Shown: piece by piece, positions 7,606 to 17,569 of the stretch
Layout of the letters: each line of letters starts with the position of its first letter
How positions within the stretch are numbered: the stretch's first letter is position 1
Assembly (NCBI RefSeq): GCF_018069625.1
Contig: NZ_CP072941.1
Span: 10,106,001 to 10,170,000, forward strand
Source: Streptomyces yatensis
GTDB lineage: Bacteria; Actinomycetota; Actinomycetes; Streptomycetales; Streptomycetaceae
Length of the DNA: 64,000 nucleotides
Direction of reading: 5' to 3'
The notes under the pieces: model-generated
What the model was told of the DNA's origin: nothing
Database searches by the model: none
What the model saw: only the letters and a program-made list of their open reading frames with translations
Program-made: the position numbers and the translations under genes

Positions 7606-9120
7606 ATGAGAGATTCCAGGCGGCCGGCCCGGGGGACCGGGACCCTCGCGGCCGCGTTCGCATGTCTGCTGCTGGCGGCCTGCTCGGCCGGGTCCACGGC
7701 ATCCGGCGGCACCGGGAAGAACGCCCTGAACATCGGCCTCACCGCCGAGCCGGCCAACTTCGACTTCACCAAGACCGAAGGTGCCGCCATCTCGCAGGCA
7801 CTGCTCAACAACGTCTACGAGAACCTGGTGAAGCTGGACCAGTCCGGGAAGATCCGGCCGCAACTGGCCACGTCGTGGAGCCTGTCCAAGGACCGCAAGA
7901 CGTACACGTTCGAGCTGGTGAAGAACGCCAGGTTCAGCAATGGCGCACCGTTCACGGCCGAGGACGCCGCATTCTCCATCGAACGTGTCAGCTCCGACTG
8001 GACCATCGCGCAGAAGGCCCAGATGGACGTCGTCGACACGGCGCGGGCGGTGTCGCCCACCGAACTGAAGGTCTCCCTGAAGAGGCCGAGCAACGACTGG
8101 CTGTACCGGATGACCACCCGCGTCGGCGCGATGTTCAGCCGCACCGGCGTGGACAAGCTGGCCACCGAGCCGGTGGGCACCGGCCCGTATGTGGTGAAGA
8201 AGTGGAACCGGGGCGACTCGATCACGCTCGGCCGCCGCCATGACTACTGGGGGCGCAAGCCGCACTTCGCGTCGGTCACCCTCAAGTACTTCAAGGACCC
8301 GACGGCCATGAACAACGCGCTGCTCACGGGCACCATCAACGTGATCGGCACGATGCAGTCCCCGGATTCCCTGTACCGGTTCGCGAACAACCCGAAGTAC
8401 AAGGTCATCGAGGGCACGACCAACGGCGAGGTGGTCCTCTCCCTCAACAATGGCTCGGGTCCGCTGAAGAACCCGAAGGTCCGCCAGGCGGTCCGCTACG
8501 CCATCGACCACAAGGCCCTGATGGACACCTGCTGGGCGGGCCGCGGCAAGCTCATCGGCAGCATGGTCCCGCCCACCGACCCGTGGTACCAGAACCTCAC
8601 CAACGCCTATCCGTACAACCGCGACAAGGCCGAGAAGCTCCTCGAGGAGTCCGGCCAGGCCGGCCGCACACTGCGGCTGCGGCTTCCGACGCTGCCCTAT
8701 GCCACCGCGTGCGGCACCGTGGTCAAGAGCCAGCTCGAACAGGCCGGGTTCAAGGTCAAGCTCGACCAACTGGAGTTCCCCGCCGCCTGGCTGACCACCG
8801 TGTTCAAGAACGCCGACTACGACATGTCCATCATCAGCCATGTGGAACCCCGCGACATGCAGGCGGTGTTCGGGAGCAAGACCTCCTACACCCGCTACGA
8901 CAGCCCCGAATTCCGCGCGCTGCTGAAGAAGGCGGACCAGGGCACCCAGCAGGAGCAGATCACCTCCATGCGGGCGGCCGCCCGGCTGCTGTCCAAGGAC
9001 GCCGCGGCCGACTGGCTGTTCCTGCTCCCGAACCTGATGGTGGCGAACGAGGACATCACCGGGCTGCCGGTGAACACCGTCTCCGAGTCACTGGATCTCA
9101 CCGGCCTGGGCCGGTCATGA
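7606..9120 (+). CDS. ABC importer substrate-binding lipoprotein (SBP family 5)
   Basis: A 504-residue extracellular solute-binding protein of the peptide/nickel/opine class. Its N-terminus is a lipoprotein signal (RGTGTLAAAFACLLLAAC, lipidated Cys26), followed by the family core (LNIGLTAEPANFDFTKTEGA, LATSWSLSKDRKTYTFEL, NPKVRQAVRYAIDHKALMD). It captures the substrate outside the membrane and delivers it to the two permeases that follow. Despite the family name, members also bind oligosaccharides and other ligands, so the substrate cannot be read from sequence. It starts 5 nt after the dehydrogenase stop. Confidence 0.92.
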   Translation: MRDSRRPARGTGTLAAAFACLLLAACSAGSTASGGTGKNALNIGLTAEPANFDFTKTEGAAISQALLNNVYENLVKLDQSGKIRPQLATSWSLSKDRKTYTFELVKNARFSNGAPFTAEDAAFSIERVSSDWTIAQKAQMDVVDTARAVSPTELKVSLKRPSNDWLYRMTTRVGAMFSRTGVDKLATEPVGTGPYVVKKWNRGDSITLGRRHDYWGRKPHFASVTLKYFKDPTAMNNALLTGTINVIGTMQSPDSLYRFANNPKYKVIEGTTNGEVVLSLNNGSGPLKNPKVRQAVRYAIDHKALMDTCWAGRGKLIGSMVPPTDPWYQNLTNAYPYNRDKAEKLLEESGQAGRTLRLRLPTLPYATACGTVVKSQLEQAGFKVKLDQLEFPAAWLTTVFKNADYDMSIISHVEPRDMQAVFGSKTSYTRYDSPEFRALLKKADQGTQQEQITSMRAAARLLSKDAAADWLFLLPNLMVANEDITGLPVNTVSESLDLTGLGRS

Positions 9121-9136
9121 AAGGCGGCCTCAACCC

Positions 9137-10087
9137 ATGATCGTCCGTCTGGCGCAGCGGATCGCGATCCTCCTGGCCGGCCTTGCCGTGAGCTCCGTGC
9201 TGGTGTTCGCGTTCATGGCGGTCCTGCCGGGGGATCCGGCACGCGTCGCACTCGGCACCAGCGCATCCGACACCGCGGTGGCGCAGCTGCGCGAGGAGTT
9301 CGGGCTCGACCGGCCGCTCGTGGACCAGTACCTGAGCTGGATCCACGGACTGGTGACCTTCGACCCGGGCAACTCCTACATCTCACACGCGCCGATCGGC
9401 CCGCAGATCTCCGACCGCCTCCAGGTCACCCTGTGGCTCGTCGGCACCGGGATGGTGATCGCCTGCATCCTGGCCATCCCCCTGGGCATGGTCATGGCCG
9501 TGCGGCACCGCAAGCCGTCCGGGTTCATTCTCTCGGCCCTGTCCCAGATCGGCGTGGCCGTCCCGGCCTTCCTCGCGGGCATCCTCCTGATCACCGTGTT
9601 CGCGGTGGGGCTCGGGTGGCTGCCGGCGAACGGCTGGACACCTCCGGTGGAGGATCCGGTCCTGTTCCTCAAACAGCTGGTGCTGCCGGCGCTGTCCCTC
9701 GGCGTGGTGCAGGGGGCCGTGCTCACCCGCTATGTCCGCAGCGCCGTGCTCGACGTCCTCAGGGAGGACTATCTGCGCACCGCCCGGGCCAAGGGGCTCC
9801 GTCCGACGCAGGCGCTGCTGCGGCACGGCCTGCGGAACGCGGCGGTGCCCGTGGTCACCGTCCTGGCGCTGCAACTCGCCACGCTGCTGGTGGGCGCCGT
9901 CGTCATCGAACGGGTCTTCGTCATCCCCGGTCTCGGGAGCCTGCTGCTGGACAGCGTCTCCAACCGCGACCTCATCCTGGTGCAGGACGTGGTCATGATC
10001 ATCGCAACGGCGGTGCTGCTCGTGAACTTCCTGGTGGACATCATCTATCTGCTGATCGACCCGCGGCTGAGGGTGGGTGCGTCATGA
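9137..10087 (+). CDS. ABC importer permease (DppB-like)
   Basis: A 316-residue permease with about six membrane helices. The N-terminal signature RLAQRIAILLAGLAVSSVLV and the periplasmic motif reading GLDRPLVDQYLSWI are typical of DppB/OppB. The cytoplasmic EAA loop (EDYLRTARAKGLRPTQALLRHG) contacts the ATPases. It forms the translocation channel with the next gene product. An AAGG lies upstream and the gene ends in a 4-bp ATGA overlap with its partner. Confidence 0.92.
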   Translation: MIVRLAQRIAILLAGLAVSSVLVFAFMAVLPGDPARVALGTSASDTAVAQLREEFGLDRPLVDQYLSWIHGLVTFDPGNSYISHAPIGPQISDRLQVTLWLVGTGMVIACILAIPLGMVMAVRHRKPSGFILSALSQIGVAVPAFLAGILLITVFAVGLGWLPANGWTPPVEDPVLFLKQLVLPALSLGVVQGAVLTRYVRSAVLDVLREDYLRTARAKGLRPTQALLRHGLRNAAVPVVTVLALQLATLLVGAVVIERVFVIPGLGSLLLDSVSNRDLILVQDVVMIIATAVLLVNFLVDIIYLLIDPRLRVGAS

Positions 10088-10962
10088 GCGCTACGGACAC
10101 GGAAGCCGCGCTCGCGTCCGCGGCGCCCGAGGGCCGTCGGCGGCGCCGCCGGGTGCCGGGCAGCCTCCTGGTGGGCGGTCTCATCGTCGTGGTCGTACTG
10201 GGCATGGCGCTGCTGTCCTTCGTGTGGACCCCGCACGACCCGACCCTGGTGAACCCCGCGGCGCGGCTGGCGAAGCCGTCGTCGGAGTACTGGTTCGGCA
10301 CGGACAAATTCGGCCGCGACGTGTTCAGCCAGATCATGATGGGCTCGCGCACCACGCTCTTCGTCGGCTTCGTGGCGGTGGGGGTCGCGGCCCTGGTCGG
10401 AGTGCCCCTCGGCATCGTCGCCGGAATGGCGCCCGGCTGGTGCGGCGAGCTGCTGATGCGCGGCAACGATCTGATTCTTGCCTTCCCGGCGCTGCTGCTG
10501 ACCATCATGTTCTCCGCCGTGTACGGCGCCGGCACGCTGGTCGCGATGGTCGCCATCGGCATCGCGTCCATCCCCCATTTCGCCCGGCTGATCCGCGGCG
10601 GCACGCTGCAGGTCATGCGGACCGAATACGTCATCGCCGCGCGCGCGGCGGGCCGCGGGCCGTTCGCCATCGCCCTGCGGCATGTTCTGCCCAACGTCAG
10701 CGGTCTGGTCATCGTGCAGGCGTCGGTCGGATTCGCCATCGCCGTACTCGCCGAAGCCGCGCTGTCCTTCCTGGGCTTCGGCACCCCGCCCCCCACCCCG
10801 TCCTGGGGCCGGATGCTGCAGGAGAGCCAGGAGATGCTGTCGATCGCCCCCCGGCTCGCCGTGTTTCCGGGCATCGCGATCGCGGTGGCGGTGCTCGGAT
10901 TCAATCTGCTCGGTGACGGTCTGCGCGACCGCTTCGACCCCAAGATGGAGGACCGCCGATGA
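10084..10962 (+). CDS. ABC importer permease (DppC-like)
   Basis: A 292-residue permease with an arginine-rich cytoplasmic N-terminus, then the DppC/OppC hallmarks: the HDPTLVNP segment, FGTDKFGRDVFSQIMMGSRT, and the EAA loop TEYVIAARAAGRGPFAIALR. It pairs with the upstream DppB-like subunit. The ATG overlaps the upstream stop by 4 nt, and its own stop overlaps the first ATPase by 4 nt, so the importer subunits are translationally coupled. Confidence 0.92.
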   Translation: MSATDTEAALASAAPEGRRRRRRVPGSLLVGGLIVVVVLGMALLSFVWTPHDPTLVNPAARLAKPSSEYWFGTDKFGRDVFSQIMMGSRTTLFVGFVAVGVAALVGVPLGIVAGMAPGWCGELLMRGNDLILAFPALLLTIMFSAVYGAGTLVAMVAIGIASIPHFARLIRGGTLQVMRTEYVIAARAAGRGPFAIALRHVLPNVSGLVIVQASVGFAIAVLAEAALSFLGFGTPPPTPSWGRMLQESQEMLSIAPRLAVFPGIAIAVAVLGFNLLGDGLRDRFDPKMEDRR

Positions 10963-12020
10963 CCCCGGCACCTGAGACGGCACCGGCCTCCGCGGCGGGC
11001 TCCGCCGGCTCTCCCGGCTCTCCCGACGATGTGCTGACCGTGCGGAATCTCGGCGTGGCGGTGGGCGGCCGCAAGCTCGTCGAGGACGTCGACTTCACCA
11101 TCCGGGCGGGCGAACGGGTCGGCCTCATCGGCGAGTCGGGGTCGGGCAAGTCGCTGACCGCGCTGAGCGTCATGGGGCTGCTCCCCGAGGAGCTCCGGGC
11201 CACCGGCTCGGTGCGGCTCGCCGGAGTCGGCCACGACCTCGTGGGGGCCGACGAGGCGCGGATGTCCCGGGTGCGGGGCAAGGAGATCGCCATGGTCTTC
11301 CAGGAGCCCATGACCGCTCTGAACCCCACGATGAAGATCGGGCGGCAGATCGCCGAGGTCCTGCTGATCCACCGGACCAGGCCCGACCGCGCGTCCGCTC
11401 GCGCCGCCGCCGTGGAGCTCCTCGACCAGGTGGGACTGCCCGACCCCGCGGTCGCCGCCGATGCCTACCCGCACCAGTTCTCCGGCGGCCAGCGGCAGCG
11501 CGTGGTGCTGGCCATCGCCCTCGCGAACGACCCCGCGCTGCTGGTCTGCGACGAACCCACCACCGCACTCGATGTCACGGTGCAGGCGCGGGTGCTCGAC
11601 CTGATCGTGCGGGGCGTGCAGGACCGCAGGTCGGCCATGCTCTTCATCACCCACGACCTGGCCGTGGTGGCCACCGCCTGCGAGCGGGTCATGGTCATGT
11701 ACGGCGGGCGGGTGGTCGAGTCCGGCCCGGTCCGGGAGGTGTTCACCCGCCCCCGGCACCGCTACACCCAGGGCCTGATCGGCGCCTCCGACCTGACCGT
11801 GGTCGACGACCGCGGCCGGCTGGTCACCATCGGCGGGTCGGTGCCGCCCGCGGGACAGTTCCCCGCCGGATGCGTCTTCAGAAACAGATGCGGCCAGGCG
11901 ACCGAGGTGTGCGCCACCCGGCCGGAATGGGTCGCGACCGGGCCGGACTCCGGCTACGCCTGCTTCCATCCGGTGTCCGGGACCGGCACCCCCACGAACC
12001 AGGAGGCCGGCCGTGGCTGA
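10959..12020 (+). CDS. ABC importer ATPase (DppD-like)
   Basis: A 353-residue nucleotide-binding subunit. Walker A (GESGSGKS), the Q-loop, the signature FSGGQRQRV, Walker B ([12 protein letters not shown]) and the switch histidine ([10 protein letters not shown]) are intact. The C-terminal extension carries the cysteine-containing oligopeptide_trans domain ([14 protein letters not shown], then CF), typical of DppD/OppD. A low-complexity Ala/Ser/Gly stretch precedes the ATPase core. It overlaps the second ATPase gene by 8 nt. Confidence 0.92.
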   Translation: MTPAPETAPASAAGSAGSPGSPDDVLTVRNLGVAVGGRKLVEDVDFTIRAGERVGLIGESGSGKSLTALSVMGLLPEELRATGSVRLAGVGHDLVGADEARMSRVRGKEIAMVFQEPMTALNPTMKIGRQIAEVLLIHRTRPDRASARAAAVELLDQVGLPDPAVAADAYPHQFSGGQRQRVVLAIALANDPALLVCDEPTTALDVTVQARVLDLIVRGVQDRRSAMLFITHDLAVVATACERVMVMYGGRVVESGPVREVFTRPRHRYTQGLIGASDLTVVDDRGRLVTIGGSVPPAGQFPAGCVFRNRCGQATEVCATRPEWVATGPDSGYACFHPVSGTGTPTNQEAGRG

Positions 12021-12894
12021 GCAGCCGACCAGCGCCCCCCTCGCCCCCGGGCCGGGAACCGGCCCGGCGGACGCCATCAGCGTCCGCGACATCACCCGCG
12101 ACTACCGGCGGCCCCGTACCTCGCTGCGCCACCCCAGCCCGCCGGTGCACGCGCTGCGCGGCGTCAGCTTCGACGTCCCGCCGGGGCAACGGTTCGGCAT
12201 CGTGGGCGAGTCGGGGTGCGGCAAGTCGACCCTGCTGCGGATCCTGGCCGGGCTCGACCGCCCCACCAGCGGCAGTGTCGCGATCGACGGCCGGGACATC
12301 ACCGGGCTCCGGGAGAGACAGCTCCGGTTCGTCCGCGAGCGGCTCCAGCTGGTGTTCCAGGACCCGATGAGTTCACTGGACCCGCGCATGCGGGTCGGCG
12401 ACATCGTGGCCGAGCCGCTCGTCGCGCAGGGCCACGGGAACCGCCGCGAGCGGGTGGCCGAGTTGCTCGAGGCCGTCGGCCTGCGAGCCGACGCGGCCGA
12501 CCGGTATCCGCACCAGTTCTCCGGCGGCCAGCGGCAGCGCATCTCGATCGCGCGCGCTCTGGCCCCCCGTCCGAAAATCATCGTGGCCGATGAGCCGGTG
12601 AGCGCCCTGGACGTGTCCGTACGGGCCCAGGTCCTCAACCTCATCGCCGACCTCGTCGAGGAGTTGTCCCTCACGCTGGTCTTCGTCTCCCACGACCTGT
12701 CCGTGGTCCGCCATGTGTGCGACCGGGTCGCCGTCATGCACCACGGGCAGATCGTGGAGAGCGGGGCCACGGAGCAGGTGTACGAGGACCCGCGACATCC
12801 CTACACACGCAGGCTGATCTCCGCCGTTCCCACACTGGGCAAGGCACTGTCCGGAGTGTCGGCGGCCGACCTCAACCGGGAGTACCAACCGTGA
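12013..12894 (+). CDS. ABC importer ATPase (DppF-like)
   Basis: A 293-residue second nucleotide-binding subunit. It has Walker A (GESGCGKST), signature [10 protein letters not shown], Walker B (IIVADEPVSALDVS) and the H-loop (FVSHDLSVV). It heterodimerises with the DppD-like subunit to power import. It lacks the full C-terminal cysteine domain, as is normal for DppF. The GTG at 12013 lies inside the end of the upstream gene, and the stop overlaps the aldehyde dehydrogenase start by 4 nt, which ties transport and metabolism into one transcript. Confidence 0.9.
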   Translation: MAEQPTSAPLAPGPGTGPADAISVRDITRDYRRPRTSLRHPSPPVHALRGVSFDVPPGQRFGIVGESGCGKSTLLRILAGLDRPTSGSVAIDGRDITGLRERQLRFVRERLQLVFQDPMSSLDPRMRVGDIVAEPLVAQGHGNRRERVAELLEAVGLRADAADRYPHQFSGGQRQRISIARALAPRPKIIVADEPVSALDVSVRAQVLNLIADLVEELSLTLVFVSHDLSVVRHVCDRVAVMHHGQIVESGATEQVYEDPRHPYTRRLISAVPTLGKALSGVSAADLNREYQP

Positions 12895-14381
12895 CGACCC
12901 ATGCCGAACCCGCCGGCGAAAGCCCCGTGGCGAGGGAGTTTCCCGAGGGTCTTCCCATCGGCGACACCTGGGTGGAGGCACCCGCCACCGAGGACGTCCG
13001 TTTCCCCTACGACGGGACGCTCGTCGCAGGGGCGCCGATCGGGGACGCCTCCCTCGCCCGCCACGCGGTCGACGCGGCGCTCGCGATCCGCGAGCGCGTC
13101 GGCCGGCTCCCCTCGCACGTACGCAGGGCGGCGCTGCTCGCCACCCACGAGGCGGTCACCTCCCGGCGCGCGGACTTCGAACGGCTCCTCGTCCTGGAGA
13201 CCGGCAAGCCGCTGGTCGACTGCCGGGTCGAGGTGGACCGCACCCTGCTGACCCTGCTCACGGCGGCCGAGGAAGTGGCCCGGCTGCACGGGGAGACGGT
13301 GCCGCTGGACCTGCTGCCGTCGGGCGAGGGGCTGCTCGGCTTCTGGACCCGCAAGCCGATCGGCGTAGTGGTGGGCATCGCGGGCTTCAACTATCCGCTG
13401 CTGCTCGCCGCGCACAAGATCGCCCCATCGCTGGCCGCCGGCTGCCCGATCATCGTCAAACCCGCCCCGCAGACCCCGCTGGCCACCCTGTGGCTGGTGC
13501 ACCTCCTCCGTGAGGCGCTGCGCGCCGGCGGCGCCCCCCAGGCCGCGGTGCAGCTGGTGACCGGGGGCCCCGAGGTGGGCATCGCGCTGACCACCGACCG
13601 CCGGATCGGGGCGGTGTCCTTCACCGGTTCCGCCGCCGTCGGCCACCAGATCGCCCGGGACGCGGCACCCACCAAGGTGCTGCTCGAACTCGGCTCCAAC
13701 GCCGCCCTGGTGGTGGCCGCCGACGCCGACCTCGACGCCGCCGCGGACGCGGTGGTGCGCGGCGGCTACTACGCGTCGGGCCAGGCGTGCATCAGCGTGC
13801 AGCGGGTCATCGTGGTGGACTCCGTGCGCAAGGAGTTCGTGGCCCGTTTGGCGGAGCGAGTGGCCCAGGTGGCCGTGGGCGACCCCCGCGATTCGCAGAC
13901 CCGCGTCTCGGCACTCATCGACAAGCGGTCGACCGAGCGGGTGCGCGCGTGGCTGGCCGAGGCGGTGGAGGCGGGGGCGTCGCTGGTGGCCGGAGGATCG
14001 GTCACCGATGGTGTGATCGAGCCCACCGTGCTGCTCGATGTGGACCGCGCCCTCCCCGTCTGGGACGAGGAGGTGTTCGGCCCCGTGGTCGCCGTACGGT
14101 CGGTACCCGATCTGGAGACCGCCTTCGACCTGGTCAACGACTCGCGCTACGGACTGCACGCGAGCGTCTACACCAGCGCCCTGGACACCGCGTTCGCCGC
14201 TCTCGACCGCCTGGAGGTGGGCGGAGTGGTCGTCAACGAGGTTCCCGGCTTCCGTTCCGATGTCATGCCGTACGGCGGTGTGAAGGACTCCGGGGCCGGA
14301 CGGGAGGGCCCGAGGTTCGCCATCGAAGAGCTCACCGTGACCCGTATGGCAGTGATCCGTCCGACGACGAAGAAGCCGTGA
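12891..14381 (+). CDS. Aldehyde dehydrogenase family protein
   Basis: A 496-residue NAD(P)-dependent aldehyde dehydrogenase. The cofactor region (GIAGFNYPLLLAAHKIAPSL, IIVKPAPQTPLATL), the general-base glutamate (LLELGSNAA) and the catalytic cysteine (ASGQACISVQR) are present. FNYP replaces the commoner WNFP, a pattern seen in glyceraldehyde-3-phosphate and lactaldehyde-type members. It would oxidise an aldehyde produced by the pathway to an acid. The GTG start overlaps the transporter stop by 4 nt, and its own stop overlaps the SDR start. Confidence 0.9.
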   Translation: MTTHAEPAGESPVAREFPEGLPIGDTWVEAPATEDVRFPYDGTLVAGAPIGDASLARHAVDAALAIRERVGRLPSHVRRAALLATHEAVTSRRADFERLLVLETGKPLVDCRVEVDRTLLTLLTAAEEVARLHGETVPLDLLPSGEGLLGFWTRKPIGVVVGIAGFNYPLLLAAHKIAPSLAAGCPIIVKPAPQTPLATLWLVHLLREALRAGGAPQAAVQLVTGGPEVGIALTTDRRIGAVSFTGSAAVGHQIARDAAPTKVLLELGSNAALVVAADADLDAAADAVVRGGYYASGQACISVQRVIVVDSVRKEFVARLAERVAQVAVGDPRDSQTRVSALIDKRSTERVRAWLAEAVEAGASLVAGGSVTDGVIEPTVLLDVDRALPVWDEEVFGPVVAVRSVPDLETAFDLVNDSRYGLHASVYTSALDTAFAALDRLEVGGVVVNEVPGFRSDVMPYGGVKDSGAGREGPRFAIEELTVTRMAVIRPTTKKP

Positions 14382-15184
14382 GGACCATGCGAGACAACGA
14401 CCGCACCGATGCGGTGAACAGCTACTCCCGTCTGTTCCGGCTCGACGGCCGCAAGGCCGTCGTGGTGGGCGCGGGCAGTGGAATCGGCCGGGAGAGCGCC
14501 CTGGCCCTCGCCGCGCACGGCGCCACGGTGGTGTGCGCCGACCGTGATCTGACGGCCGCCGAGGAGACGGCGTCGATGGGCCGGGAGATGTCGGCGTACG
14601 CCCTCGATGTGCTCGACGGCGAGGGGGTCGCGCGTGCCGCCGAGGAGCTCGGCGCCGTCGACGTCCTCGTCTTCACCGCCGCGACGAACGTGCGCAAGCA
14701 TCTGCTCGACTACACGGCGGAGGAGTTCGACCGGGTGGTGGGGCTCAATCTGCGCGCCTCCTTCGACCTGGTGCGGGCGTTCGGCCGTGGCATGGCCGAA
14801 CGTGGCGGGGGAAGCATCATCGGCTTCAGCTCGATCCGCGCGGTGGCCGTCGAACCGGGGCAGGGGGTGTACGCGGCCACCAAGGCCGGCCTCGTCCAGC
14901 TGCTGCGGACCGCGGCGGCCGAGCTGGGACCGTCGGGCGTGCGGGTGAACACCGTCGCCCCGGGCGTCGTGGAAACGCCGCTGACCGCGCAGATCAGGGC
15001 CGTACCGGAATGGTCCGAGGCCTATGCGGCCAAGAGCGCCCTGGGCCGCTGGTCGCGGCCCGATGAGCTGGCCGGCGCCGTCGTCTATCTCGCCTCGGAC
15101 GCGTCATCCTTCGTCACCGGGAGCCAGCTCTTCGTGGACGGAGGCTGGACGGCGATCGACGGACGCTATACGCCGCCCAACTGA
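14378..15184 (+). CDS. SDR family oxidoreductase
   Basis: A 268-residue classical short-chain dehydrogenase. It has the cofactor loop GAGSGIGRESA, an acidic residue after strand 2 (CADRDL, suggesting NAD preference), the catalytic tyrosine and lysine in YAATK, an SSIRA serine region and the usual C-terminus (FVTGSQLFVDGGW). The central NNAG motif is replaced by TAATN, a modest departure. I took the GTG at 14378 because it continues the 4-bp overlap pattern; ATG 14387 is possible. It is last in the operon and followed by a strong terminator. Confidence 0.88.
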   Translation: MRTMRDNDRTDAVNSYSRLFRLDGRKAVVVGAGSGIGRESALALAAHGATVVCADRDLTAAEETASMGREMSAYALDVLDGEGVARAAEELGAVDVLVFTAATNVRKHLLDYTAEEFDRVVGLNLRASFDLVRAFGRGMAERGGGSIIGFSSIRAVAVEPGQGVYAATKAGLVQLLRTAAAELGPSGVRVNTVAPGVVETPLTAQIRAVPEWSEAYAAKSALGRWSRPDELAGAVVYLASDASSFVTGSQLFVDGGWTAIDGRYTPPN

Positions 15185-15202
15185 CCGGAGCGCCGGACAC
15201 CT

Positions 15203-15246
15203 TCAGGCCCCTTCCTCCTGCATTCCACCCGGAGGAAGGGGCCTGA
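15203..15246. terminator. Bidirectional terminator between convergent operons
   Basis: A perfect 16-bp stem (TCAGGCCCCTTCCTCC with its complement) around a 12-nt loop lies between the SDR stop and the sulfatase stop. It has no T-run, which is common in high-G+C genomes. Its central place between convergent units implies that it serves both. Confidence 0.85.
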
Positions 15247-15253
15247 GGCCGTA

Positions 15254-17521
15254 TCAGTCGATGCGCTCGAAGGGCTCCATGCTCTCTTCGTCCGGCGCGA
15301 CCGTGAAGACGACCTTCTCGAGCTTTCCGGTGAACCCGAATTCGCCGTCGTAGCTGGGTGAGGACGGCGACAGGGTGTCCCGGCCGATGTCGAGGCCCTG
15401 CCAGCCCAGGAAGTGGGGGAGGACCCGCGGAATGTCCGCGGTGCCCACCGGCCTGCCCGACACGTACAGGTGTCCGACGCCCTTCATGTCACCGGTTTTG
15501 TCGAAGGCGAAGGTCAGCTCCGCCGGGCCGGTCGGGAGTTCCTCCGACGAGGTCACCGTGTACCGGGTGCCGAGGAAGTTGTACTCGTAGACCAGCCGGT
15601 TGTCCTTGACGTACAGGACGTATCCGCTGCTGATGTTGCCCAGGGAGACCAGGACACCCTCGTCCGACGCGGCGGCCCGGTCGACGTGCGCGGTGATGCG
15701 GTGCGCGCGGTTCATCACCGGGGGCACCGCGGCGCCGGGCAGATGGGCCATGCCGGGGTAGTAGGTGAAGGTGGTGCGTCTGCGCGGCGAGCCGGGACGC
15801 GGAATCTTCGCCCGGTAGGCGAAGCCGTTGTCGTCCAGGGGCAGCACATCGTACTTTCCCGCTTCCACCCAGAAGCGGGAAATCATCTTCTGCAGTTGCT
15901 CGGGCCGCTCCTGCGCCAGGTCGTCGCACTCCGAGAAGTCGGTGTCGTGGTGGTAGAGCTCCCACTGGTCGTCGTCGAAGGAGGTTCCGCGCTGGTGGAA
16001 GGAGACGGCCTTCCAGCCGTCGTGCCAGATCGCGCGGTGCCCGAACATCTCGAAGTACTGGGCCTCCTTGCGCGTCGGCGCGGTCGGCGCGTCGAAGGTG
16101 TAGGCCATGCTGGTGCCGTGGATCGGCATTTGCGGGATGCCGTGGTAGATCTCGGGCGCCCGCAGACCGAGCAGTTCGAAGAGGGTCGGCACGATGTCGC
16201 TGACGTGGTGGAACTGCTGCCGGTTCTCGTCGGTGCGCGGCAGTCCCCGGGGCCACCGCACGATGAGCGGGCAGCGGACGCCGCCTTCGTGGGTGTTCTG
16301 CTTGTAGCGCTTGAAGGGTGTGTTGCCCGCCTGTGCCCAGCCCCAGGGGTAGTTGGCGTGCGCGCGCGTGGTGCCGATCTCGTCGATGCGCGCGACCATC
16401 TCGTCGAAGTCCTCGGCTTGGCCGTTCTGGAACGCGGTGGGGTTGAGCGACCCCTTCTGGCCGCCTTCCTGGCTGGCCCCGTTGTCCGAGAGCAGGATGG
16501 TGATGGTGTTCTCCAGCCGGCCTATCCGCTCCAGGAATTCCATGAACCGGCCGATGTGGTGGTCGGTGTGGTCGAGCATCGCCGCATAGGCCTCCTGGAG
16601 GCGCACGGACAGCTTCTTCTCGTCGTCCGACAGCTCGTCGAAGGGCTCGACTCCGGGGTTGCGCGGGGCCAGTCCGGTGCCGGGCGGCAGGATGCCCCGT
16701 TCGATCTGGCGGGCGTGCCGGGTCGCGCGTTCGGCGTCCCAGCCGTGGTCGAACCGGCCCCGGTATTTCTCCAGGTACTCCTGCGGCGCCTGGTGCGGGG
16801 CGTGCGCCGCACCGAAGGCCATGTACATGAAGAAGGGCTTCTCGGGGGTGACCGACGTCTGGTCCGTGACGAATTCGATCGCCCGGTCCACCAGGTCCTC
16901 ACTGAGGTGATAGCCCTCTTCCGGGGTCTTGGGCGGAGCCACGGCATGGTTGTCGTAGAACAGCTCCGGATAGAAGCTGTCCGTCTCGGCTTCCAGGAAT
17001 CCGTAGTAGCGCTCGAACCCGCGGGAGAGCGGCCACTGGGTGTACGGCCCCGACGCGGTGGTCTGCTCCATCGGAGCCAGATGCCACTTGCCCACGGCCA
17101 TGGTGTTGAAGCCGTTGTCGCGCAGCACCTCGGGCAGCATCGCGGCGGCCTTGGTGACCCGTCCGCGGCCGCTGGGGAAGCCGGTGTCGAAGTTGGACAG
17201 CATCCGCATGCCCACCGAGTGGTGGTTGCGGCCGGTCAGCAGGGAGGCCCGGGTCGGCGAACACAGCGTGGTGGTGTGGAAGTTGGTGTAGCGCAGGCCG
17301 CCGGTGGCCAGGGCGTCCATGGCCGGGGTCTCGATGTCCGAGCCGAAACAGCCGAGGTCGGAGAAGCCGACGTCGTCGAGCACGATGACCACGACATTGG
17401 GCGTGTCCTCGGGCGGCGCCGGCTGCTCGGGCCACCACGGAGTGGACTCCTCGTAGGTCGTGCCGATCCTGCCGTGGAATGTGCCGCTCGCGGACGGCGG
17501 ATGCGGAGAGGCGTTGGTCAT
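15254..17521 (-). CDS. Sulfatase (formylglycine-dependent, arylsulfatase type)
   Basis: A 755-residue type I sulfatase. Metal-binding aspartates (IVLDDVGFSDLGCFGSDIE) are followed by the activation motif CSPTRASLLTGR, whose Cys87 must become formylglycine. Further active-site motifs are VGKWHLAPM and LSDNGASQEGG. The length and C-terminal extension match the large PAS-like arylsulfatases. No signal peptide is seen, so it probably works in the cytoplasm, which suits a substrate brought in by the nearby importer. AAAGGAG lies 8 nt before the ATG. The maturase gene sits 48 nt upstream in the same operon. Confidence 0.93.
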   Translation of the reverse strand: MTNASPHPPSASGTFHGRIGTTYEESTPWWPEQPAPPEDTPNVVVIVLDDVGFSDLGCFGSDIETPAMDALATGGLRYTNFHTTTLCSPTRASLLTGRNHHSVGMRMLSNFDTGFPSGRGRVTKAAAMLPEVLRDNGFNTMAVGKWHLAPMEQTTASGPYTQWPLSRGFERYYGFLEAETDSFYPELFYDNHAVAPPKTPEEGYHLSEDLVDRAIEFVTDQTSVTPEKPFFMYMAFGAAHAPHQAPQEYLEKYRGRFDHGWDAERATRHARQIERGILPPGTGLAPRNPGVEPFDELSDDEKKLSVRLQEAYAAMLDHTDHHIGRFMEFLERIGRLENTITILLSDNGASQEGGQKGSLNPTAFQNGQAEDFDEMVARIDEIGTTRAHANYPWGWAQAGNTPFKRYKQNTHEGGVRCPLIVRWPRGLPRTDENRQQFHHVSDIVPTLFELLGLRAPEIYHGIPQMPIHGTSMAYTFDAPTAPTRKEAQYFEMFGHRAIWHDGWKAVSFHQRGTSFDDDQWELYHHDTDFSECDDLAQERPEQLQKMISRFWVEAGKYDVLPLDDNGFAYRAKIPRPGSPRRRTTFTYYPGMAHLPGAAVPPVMNRAHRITAHVDRAAASDEGVLVSLGNISSGYVLYVKDNRLVYEYNFLGTRYTVTSSEELPTGPAELTFAFDKTGDMKGVGHLYVSGRPVGTADIPRVLPHFLGWQGLDIGRDTLSPSSPSYDGEFGFTGKLEKVVFTVAPDEESMEPFERID

Positions 17522-17569
17522 CCAGGACGCTCCTTTGCAGGGACATGGGTGCGCTGTGCCGGCGGTCCG